From Acidisphaera sp035272265 (GTDB lineage Bacteria > Pseudomonadota > Alphaproteobacteria > Acetobacterales > Acetobacteraceae): a stretch of DNA of 30,250 nucleotides. The notes under the pieces were generated by a model. That model made no database searches. It was given only the letters and a program-made list of their open reading frames with translations, and was not told the DNA's origin. Where the stretch lies: contig DATEQV010000448.1 of NCBI GenBank assembly GCA_035272265.1, positions 1 to 30,250 of the forward strand, in the 5' to 3' direction. A program made the position numbers and the translations under genes. This document shows positions 23,463 through 30,250 of the stretch, piece after piece (position 1 is the stretch's first letter; each line of letters begins with the position of its first letter).

Positions 23463-24188
23463 TTAAAAGTGCGGAAGGTCCGAACACACAGTTTCGTCCA
23501 CAGGTGGGATCTGCAAATTCGCCACAAGCTGTGCCATGAACTCCGGTCTCGGGAGGCTGGCCGGGATGGGCTTGCCGATCCTGATCCGGACGGTGCCCGG
23601 GTATTTGCGAAACGCCCGCCGCGCCCAGAGGCGGCCTGAATCGGTCGCGACCGGCACCACCGCCGCGCCCGTCCGCGACGCGAGCAGCGCAATCCCCGGC
23701 TGCAGCGCCACCGGCGTCTCGTGCGGCACCCGCGTGCCCTCCGGGAAGATCACCACCTGCCGCCCGGCGTCCAGCGCCGCCGCGACATCGGCGGCCAGGC
23801 GGCGCAGGGCCGCGGGGCCGGCGGCGCGCTCGACCGGGATCATCCCGGCCAGCGGCATCAGCGGACCGAGCAGCGGGATGCGCACCAGCTCGGCCTTCAC
23901 GACATAGGCGCAGCTCGGCACAAGCAGCAGCCAGACGAAGGTGTCAAAGGCGGATTCGTGGCGCGAGGCGATCAGCGCGGCGCCCGCGGGCAGGTTCTCC
24001 CTCCCCTCGACCACCCAACGAATGCCGCAGATGACCCGCGCCCCCCACAGCGTCGTGCGGCCCCACAGCGTTGCCACCCATAGCGCACGGGACGGCGCGA
24101 ACAGCCGCACGGCGATCCCCGGGATCAGCAGCAGGATCGTCGCGGCGTAGAAGAACGCGTTGAACACCGCCGAACGCAGCCAAATCAT
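23463..24188 (-). CDS. plsC: Lysophospholipid (1-acylglycerol-3-phosphate) acyltransferase family protein
   Basis: Membrane-associated acyltransferase of 241 residues in the PlsC family, which transfers an acyl group to lysophosphatidic acid or a related lysolipid. Catalytic HxxxxD is His77-Asp82 (SRHESAFD) and the glycerophosphate-binding motif is FPEGTR (148-153). A hydrophobic N-terminal helix spans about 8-30. The ATG overlaps the stop of the DUF218 gene (ATGA), the last of three such overlaps from ftsE onward. Genomes often hold more than one PlsC-like gene, so the exact substrate is uncertain and the symbol denotes the family. Confidence 0.87.
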   Translation of the reverse strand: MIWLRSAVFNAFFYAATILLLIPGIAVRLFAPSRALWVATLWGRTTLWGARVICGIRWVVEGRENLPAGAALIASRHESAFDTFVWLLLVPSCAYVVKAELVRIPLLGPLMPLAGMIPVERAAGPAALRRLAADVAAALDAGRQVVIFPEGTRVPHETPVALQPGIALLASRTGAAVVPVATDSGRLWARRAFRKYPGTVRIRIGKPIPASLPRPEFMAQLVANLQIPPVDETVCSDLPHF

Positions 24189-24769
24189 CCGGCCGGCCGG
24201 TCCGACAGGCCGAGCGTGGCGGCGAGCCACTTGGTGTATTCCTCTGCCAGCAGGCGGAGCGTGCCGGCATCCCGCAGGCCCCCCGGCCCCTGCATCGCCG
24301 GCGGCACCACCGTGAACGGATACAGCCGCACGCCGGGCAGCGCTCGTCCCAGCTCGGTCAGCGCGCGCGGCATGTGGTAGCCGGCGGTGACGACGATCAG
24401 CGAATGGATGTCGTTGGCCCGCACCCAGGCCGCCGTCTCCTCGGCGTTGCCATGGGTGTCGCGCGCCGCCCGCCCCAGGGTCACGCGGCCCGCGAGTGCG
24501 CCCGGAGCGATGCCGGCCAGACGGGCGATCTCGGCGAGGTCCGCACCGCCGCCGATGCCCGACAGCAGCACCCGCTCCGCACGCCCCTGCTCCAGCAGGT
24601 GCAGCGCCGTCTCGACCCGGTCGGCGCCCCCCGTCAGGGCGACGATGCCGTCGGCGCGGGCGGGCGGCTCGGCGTGACGGTTGGCAGTGTAGATGAACCA
24701 CGCAAGGCCCAGAGCCCACGCGGCGGCGGCGATCGTCAATCCGCCCGCGACGGCGCGCACGACCCTCAT
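24185..24769 (-). CDS. DUF218 (YdcF/SanA-like) envelope protein
   Basis: 194 residues. One N-terminal membrane helix (about 7-27) is followed by a DUF218 domain: DGIVALTGGADRVETALHLLEQGRAERVLLSG at the start, then the acidic/Asn segment RDTHGNAEETAAWVRAN and VVTAGYHMPRALTEL. Related proteins (SanA, ElyC, YdcF) act at the cell envelope, but their reaction is not settled. Overlaps ftsX at its start and the acyltransferase gene at its end by four bases each. The arrangement ties it to the FtsEX unit, suggesting an envelope or cell-wall role (inference). Confidence 0.86.
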   Translation of the reverse strand: MRVVRAVAGGLTIAAAAWALGLAWFIYTANRHAEPPARADGIVALTGGADRVETALHLLEQGRAERVLLSGIGGGADLAEIARLAGIAPGALAGRVTLGRAARDTHGNAEETAAWVRANDIHSLIVVTAGYHMPRALTELGRALPGVRLYPFTVVPPAMQGPGGLRDAGTLRLLAEEYTKWLAATLGLSDRPAG

Positions 24770-25689
24770 CGCAGACGCCTCAGCCAGCGCCGGACGGTGA
24801 CCTGCGCCGTCGCCCAGCCGATTGCGCCTGCGAGCACCGGCAACGCCGGCAGGGTCCCGATCAGTGCCGAGGGCGCCGAGGTGCCTTCGCCGCCGCGGGC
24901 GAACGGGGCGGCCAGATGCGCGAGCTCGAACAGCAGCGGCACGCCGGCCAGCGCGCCGAAGACCCCGCCCCAGCCGGCCAGGCGCATGGCACGCGTCGCG
25001 AAGCGGCCGGCGATGTAGCCGTCGGTGGCGCCGAGGCCGTGGATGATCTCGACCGCCGCGCGCCGCGCCACCAGTCCCGCCCGCGTCGCCACCGCGACGA
25101 CCGCGACCGCAACCGCAGCGACGACGAGCAACGCCAGGGCCGCGAGCGCCTGCAGGCTGCGCGCGAGAGCCGTCAGCCGGGCCAGCCACGGCCCGTGGTT
25201 CTCGACCAGCGTGCCGGGGGCGATCGAGTCGAGCTTGCCGGCCAGATCCGGCGGCAGGTCCCGGCCGTCGCGCAGCCGCGCCTCGATCACCGAGGGCAGC
25301 GGCAGCGACAGGCGCTCCACACCGGTGCCGAGCCACGGGGCCAGCAGGTCGCCCAGCTGGTCGTCGCTCAGCAGGTTCGCCTCGGCGATCGCGGGCGTGT
25401 CGCGCAAGGCGGCGAGCACCGCCGATGCCCGCGCCGCCTGCGCGTCGGCCGCCTGCGCGTGCGGCACCTGCACAGTCAGCGCCGAGCCCGCGCCATGCCG
25501 CCATTCCCGCGCGAGGTTGGCGGCGCCCACCGCGCCGGACAGCGCGAGCAGTGCGAGGAACGACATCGCCGCCACCAGGAACGGCAGGATGCGGTCGGCC
25601 ATCGCGGTGCGCAGGCCGAACTCGTCGAACCCCGCCGGACGGAGGCGGCGGGCGTGGCGCTGGCGCTGGCGTTCGACCAGCCGGCTCAC
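24766..25689 (-). CDS. ftsX: Cell-division protein FtsX
   Basis: Membrane partner of FtsE in the divisome, 307 residues. The topology is that of FtsX: a cytoplasmic N-terminus, a first helix (about 33-56), a periplasmic loop (about 57-180) and three more helices near 190-210, 240-265 and 280-300. The segment VARRAAVEIIHGLGATDGYIAGRFATRAMRLAGWGGVFG is the conserved coupling region. FtsEX controls peptidoglycan hydrolases through the periplasmic loop. Overlaps ftsE upstream and the DUF218 gene downstream, each by ATGA. Confidence 0.92.
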   Translation of the reverse strand: MSRLVERQRQRHARRLRPAGFDEFGLRTAMADRILPFLVAAMSFLALLALSGAVGAANLAREWRHGAGSALTVQVPHAQAADAQAARASAVLAALRDTPAIAEANLLSDDQLGDLLAPWLGTGVERLSLPLPSVIEARLRDGRDLPPDLAGKLDSIAPGTLVENHGPWLARLTALARSLQALAALALLVVAAVAVAVVAVATRAGLVARRAAVEIIHGLGATDGYIAGRFATRAMRLAGWGGVFGALAGVPLLFELAHLAAPFARGGEGTSAPSALIGTLPALPVLAGAIGWATAQVTVRRWLRRLR

Positions 25690-26372
25690 GACGCGGACCG
25701 CCGCTCGTGGATACGGCCGTCGACCAGCCGCAGGGCCGGCGCGGGATGCCGCGCAACCATCGCGTCGTTGTGGGTGGCGACGATGACGGTCGTCCCCAGC
25801 CGGTTCATCTCCTTGAACAGCGCCATCAGCCGTTCGGCCTGCGTCTCGTCGAGGTTGCCGGTCGGCTCGTCGGCGATCAGCAGGGTGGGACGGGCGATCA
25901 CGGCGCGCGCGATCGCTGTGCGCTGCTGCTCGCCGCCGGACAGCGCGTTGGGGCGCGCGTCGCTGCGGCCCGAGAGGCCGACCCAGCGCAACATCTCCAG
26001 CACGTCCGCCCGGATCTGGCCTTCGGGGCGGCCGGCGATGCGCAGCGGCAGGGCGACGTTGTCGTAGACCGACAGATGCCCGAGCAGGCGGAAGTCCTGG
26101 TACACGACGCCGATGCGCCGGCGCAGCGCGGCGAGCGTGCCGCGGCTGGCGGATGAAACGTCGCTGCCCAGCACGCGCAGCCGCCCCTGTGTCGGACGCA
26201 ACGACAGGCCGAGCAGGCGCATCAGCGTCGTCTTGCCGGCGCCCGACGGGCCGAGCAGCCAGCGGAACGAGCCCTGCGGCACGATCAGCGTGAGGTCGCG
26301 CAGCACCTCGCGGCTGCCGGCGGACGCGCCGGCCGGGCCATAACGAAGTGCCACGTTCTCGAACTCGATCAC
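25686..26372 (-). CDS. ftsE: Cell-division ATP-binding protein FtsE
   Basis: Cytoplasmic ABC ATPase of the FtsEX complex, 228 residues from a GTG start. Walker A is GPSGAGKTT (41-49), Q-loop VYQDFRLL, signature LSGGEQQR (144-151), Walker B LLIADEPTGNLD and switch region VIVATHNDAMV. IEFENVALRYG at the very start fits FtsE exactly, which is why the GTG at 26372 is preferred although the frame is open for 200 codons more. First of four genes linked by ATGA overlaps. Divergent from the zinc-ribbon gene. Confidence 0.94.
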   Translation of the reverse strand: MIEFENVALRYGPAGASAGSREVLRDLTLIVPQGSFRWLLGPSGAGKTTLMRLLGLSLRPTQGRLRVLGSDVSSASRGTLAALRRRIGVVYQDFRLLGHLSVYDNVALPLRIAGRPEGQIRADVLEMLRWVGLSGRSDARPNALSGGEQQRTAIARAVIARPTLLIADEPTGNLDETQAERLMALFKEMNRLGTTVIVATHNDAMVARHPAPALRLVDGRIHERRSAS

Positions 26373-26583
26373 ATCAGGCCTGCCGTTGCGGCTCGCTCGT
26401 TCTTCGGGGCGCGGCACGACGCGACTCGGGCGGCGCCGACCTCGTCCATATTCCCATGCCGGAAGCCGGGCGGGGAACCGGGTTCTGCGCCGCGGCCGGC
26501 GAGCACGACATTGCGCGCCGGCTTGAGTGCGACCTAGATACCGGTCGTTGTTCGGCCGCCGGGGTTCTGGCCGAGGAGACCCG
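26373..26583. promoter_or_regulatory. Divergent promoter region of ftsE cluster and zinc-ribbon gene
   Basis: 211 bases between two divergent starts. GAGGAG lies six bases before the ATG of the zinc-ribbon gene. On the plus strand TTGAGT at about 26523, followed by CTAGATACC, is the nearest thing to a promoter but does not have good spacing. No convincing box for ftsE is seen. Confidence 0.3.
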
Positions 26584-27210
26584 ATGCGGATCGCCTGTCC
26601 GAATTGCAGCGCCGAATACGAAGTGCCGCCAGCGATGATCGGCGCCGGCAAGAGCGTCCGCTGCGCGCGGTGCCGGACCGTCTGGTATGTCGGTGGTTCG
26701 CAAACGCCCGCCACCCCGCCGCCTTCCGCGGCGACAGCGGCCGGAGCCGCCCACCCCGCCCCGACTGTCGCCCCAATGGCCATCCCAATTGCCGTCCCCG
26801 CACCCGTCGCGTCCCCTGCTGTCGTCCCCCCAACCGTTGCGGTTGAGGCCGAGCACCCGGCGGCAGCCGAATCGCCCGCACCGCCACCGTCGCCCGAGCC
26901 GGTGGCGCCGCCGGCTCCGCCGTTGCCCGAACCGATGGCCATCGCTGCGACGACCGAGCTGGTGCCGATCTCCCGCGGCGAGCTGGCAGGCGAAGCCGAG
27001 GTAGCTCCGCCGGACGACACCGCGATGGCGGACCTGATGAGCGAGGTGCGGGGACGGCGGCGGCGAATGGCGCCGGTACTGGCTGCCTGGGTCCTGAGCC
27101 TCGCCGTCGTCGGGGGCGGCCTCGCTGCGGCCTATAAGTACCGCGGAGACGTCATGGACGCGTGGCCCGCGAGCCAGCGGGTGTATGCGGCGCTCGGGAT
27201 CGCACGTTAG
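26584..27210 (+). CDS. MJ0042-type zinc-ribbon membrane protein
   Basis: 208 residues. The first 30 residues form an MJ0042 zinc ribbon with CxxC pairs at 5/8 and 27/30 (MRIACPNC and VRCARC). A long proline/alanine-rich linker follows (about 40-125), then an acidic stretch, a basic patch GRRRRMAP and one membrane helix (about 158-180). The short tail AWPASQRVYAALGI is typical of the alphaproteobacterial proteins of this layout. The zinc ribbon would be cytoplasmic and the tail periplasmic. Function is unknown. Start supported by GAGGAG upstream. Converges with purH across 34 bases. Confidence 0.87.
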   Translation: MRIACPNCSAEYEVPPAMIGAGKSVRCARCRTVWYVGGSQTPATPPPSAATAAGAAHPAPTVAPMAIPIAVPAPVASPAVVPPTVAVEAEHPAAAESPAPPPSPEPVAPPAPPLPEPMAIAATTELVPISRGELAGEAEVAPPDDTAMADLMSEVRGRRRRMAPVLAAWVLSLAVVGGGLAAAYKYRGDVMDAWPASQRVYAALGIAR

Positions 27211-27244
27211 TCCTTTTGCGTAACGGTTGCGTACGCCGCGAGGC

Positions 27245-28806
<1,562 letters not shown>

Positions 28807-28810
<4 letters not shown>

Positions 28811-29928
28811 GGCGGCGGCGGATGCGCCGACAGGCCGAGGGCGTCAAGCGTGCGCGCCAGCACGGCCGATTCGTCATACAGGTCGAGCGCACGCCTGCGG
28901 CCGGCTTCGCCCATGCGCGTGCGCAACGCGGGGTCGGTGGCAAGGCGCGACAGGGCGATCGCGAGCGGGGGAACCGTCGCGGGCGGCACCAGCAGGCCGG
29001 TCTCGTTGTCGACGATCTGTTCGCGCGGGCCGCGGATGTCGGTGGCGACGACCGGGAGTGCGGTCAGCATCGCCTCGATCACCGACATCGGCAGGCCCTC
29101 GAAGTGGCTCGGCAGGGCGAAGATCTCGGCGGCGGCGAGCAAGGCGGGGACGTCCTCGCGGTAGCCGAGCAGGCGGAGGCGCTCGCCGAGGCCCGCCGCG
29201 CGCAGGGCGGCGGCGATGTCGGGGCCGCGGTCGCTCGGCAGGCGATCGCCGACCACCCACAGCTCGGCGTCGATGTCGCGCAGCGCGTGGGCGAGTTCGA
29301 TCAGGCCCTTGTGCCGCACCAGACGGGAGACGGCGATCACGACGACTCGGTCGGACGCCACGCCGAGCGCGGCGCGGATGTGCTCGCGGGCGGTCGCGTC
29401 GGGGTGGAAACGCGCGGGATCGCGCCCGTTCAGGACGGCGATCGGGGCGCCTGCGATGTGCAGGCGGCTGGCGTCCCGCGCTTCTTCCGCCGAGACGGTA
29501 AGGAAGGTCGTCGTCACCCGGCCGGCCAGGAACTCCATGGCGAACGACGCGAACCGGCGCGGCCATGGCCCCGGCTGATTGAACAGGAAGCCGTGGCACG
29601 TATAGGCGATGCGGGGCACGCCGGCGCGCCACGCCGCCATGCGGGCGACGAAGCCGCTGATCGGCATGTGCGCGTGAACCAGGTCGGGGCGTTCGGCGCG
29701 GAACAGATGCACGAGCGCGCGATAGGCGCGCCACGCCGCGACCGGCGACAGGCTGCGCATCGGCGGCAAGGCGACGACGCGAAATCCCTCGACGCGCGCC
29801 GGGGCGAGCAGCGGACCCTCGGCGCAGGCGCCTATCACCTCGTGGCCGGCATCGCGCGCGGCGCGCATCAGCGGCAGCACGAAGTGGCGTAGCGAGAAAT
29901 CGACGTTGATGACTTCGACGACCTTCAC
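28807..29928 (-). CDS. Glycosyltransferase family 4 protein
   Basis: GT-B retaining glycosyltransferase, 373 residues from the GTG given. The N-terminal half begins VVEVINVDFSLRHFVLPLMRAARDAGHEV and contains DLVHAHMPISGFVARMAAWRAGVPRIAYTCHGF. The C-terminal half holds the GT4 donor-site region: VSRLVRHKGLIELAHAL and then FALPSHFEGLPMSVIEAMLTALPVVATDIRGPREQI, with the ExxxxxxxE-type motif around EGLPMSVIE. Probably adds a sugar to a surface glycan or lipid; donor and acceptor unknown. An in-frame ATG at 30003 has GGGGGA upstream and would add 25 arginine-rich residues, so the start is uncertain. No other glycan genes are nearby; the downstream overlapping partner is purH. Confidence 0.9.
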
Positions 29929-29947
29929 GACCGTGGCGATAGCCGGA

Positions 29948-29986
29948 CGTCGCGCGCCCCGGCAAACTGCGGGGCGGCGCGCGACG
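29948..29986. promoter_or_regulatory. Very stable 14-bp hairpin ahead of the glycosyltransferase
   Basis: The arm at 29948-29961 (CGTCGCGCGCCCCG) pairs fully with 29970-29986 apart from a three-base bulge (29976-29978), around an eight-base loop. It ends 20 bases before the GTG start on the minus strand. No T-run on either side. If translation begins at the ATG at 30003 instead, the hairpin is inside the coding sequence. Confidence 0.45.
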
Positions 29987-30061
29987 CGCCTCGCCCGAGC
30001 CATTTCCGTTCCCCCGCGTAGGCGATCCGGGTAGACTTCGGCGGCCACTGGGTCAGAACCC

Positions 30062-30250
30062 GTGATCCGCCCAGATACGCGCTACGCCCGGAGCGGAGAC
30101 GTCCACATCGCCTACCAGGTCGTCGGCGATGGACCGATCGACGTCGTCTTCGTCCAGGGCTTCATCTCGAACCTGGAGACGCAGTGGGAGGAACCCGGCC
30201 TCACCCACCTGTTCAACCGCCTCGCCAGCTTCTCCCGGCTAATCATCTTC
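30062..30250 (+). CDS. N-terminal part of a probable alpha/beta-hydrolase-fused adenylate/guanylate cyclase
   Basis: 63 codons are visible and the frame runs off the window. The translation contains TRYARSGDVHIAYQVVGDGP, DVVFVQGFISNLETQWEEPG and RLASFSRLIIF, which is the start of an alpha/beta-hydrolase domain. This particular opening is typical of proteins whose C-terminal part is a class III nucleotide cyclase, but that part is outside the window, so the cyclase call is inference; a plain alpha/beta hydrolase is possible. The GTG is the first standard start after an in-frame TAG near 30033; its Shine-Dalgarno sequence is weak. Divergent from the glycosyltransferase gene. Confidence 0.72.
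   Translation, partial: MIRPDTRYARSGDVHIAYQVVGDGPIDVVFVQGFISNLETQWEEPGLTHLFNRLASFSRLIIF

Overview
The window is a gene-dense, GC-rich (roughly 70%) chromosomal segment of an alphaproteobacterium, probably of the Rhodospirillales/Acetobacteraceae kind. Three things suggest this: an F1-only ATP synthase operon (atpHAGDC without F0 genes) directly downstream of priA; a DUF484-xerC pair divergent from priA; and an ftsE-ftsX-DUF218-acyltransferase cluster divergent from an MJ0042 zinc-ribbon membrane protein. The lineage is inferred from gene content and order; no rRNA or other decisive marker is present.

Layout. 1-2845: the 5' two-thirds or more of a class A penicillin-binding protein (minus), a divergent D-2-hydroxyacid dehydrogenase (plus) and a tRNA-Leu(UAA) six bases behind it. 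2854-6719 (minus): a three-gene ABC importer of the putative 2-aminoethylphosphonate family, preceded by two palindromes. 6853-9314 (minus): a DUF3311 membrane protein, an MctP-like sodium:solute symporter and a GNAT acetyltransferase; the last two unrelated genes end in the same 20 bases. 9398-10249 (minus): a ferritin-like diiron protein. 10415-15276 (minus): atpHAGDC. 15438-17630 (minus): priA. 17676-19544 (plus): DUF484, xerC and a small ABM-like protein. 19614-22160 (minus): cydA-cydB plus a 33-residue DUF2474 microprotein that starts at TTG. 22235-23284 (minus): a DUF2125 protein. 23463-26372 (minus): ftsE, ftsX, a DUF218 protein and a PlsC-like acyltransferase, each overlapping the next by ATGA. 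26584-27210 (plus): the zinc-ribbon protein. 27245-29928 (minus): a family-4 glycosyltransferase overlapping purH. 30062 to the edge (plus): the N-terminal alpha/beta-hydrolase part of what is probably an adenylate/guanylate cyclase.

Most genes are housekeeping: cell wall and division (PBP, FtsEX), energy (F1-ATPase, cytochrome bd/CIO oxidase), DNA maintenance (PriA, XerC) and purine synthesis (PurH). Nutrient uptake is represented by the phosphonate-type importer and the monocarboxylate-type symporter. I saw no prophage, transposase, CRISPR array, toxin-antitoxin pair or defence island, and no clearly new multi-gene system. The observations most worth checking are small-scale: the shared 20-base gene ends around the acetyltransferase, an ATA codon where the importer ATPase should start, palindromes upstream of the importer, a TTG-start microprotein, a duplicated start region before DUF484, and strong hairpins in several leaders.
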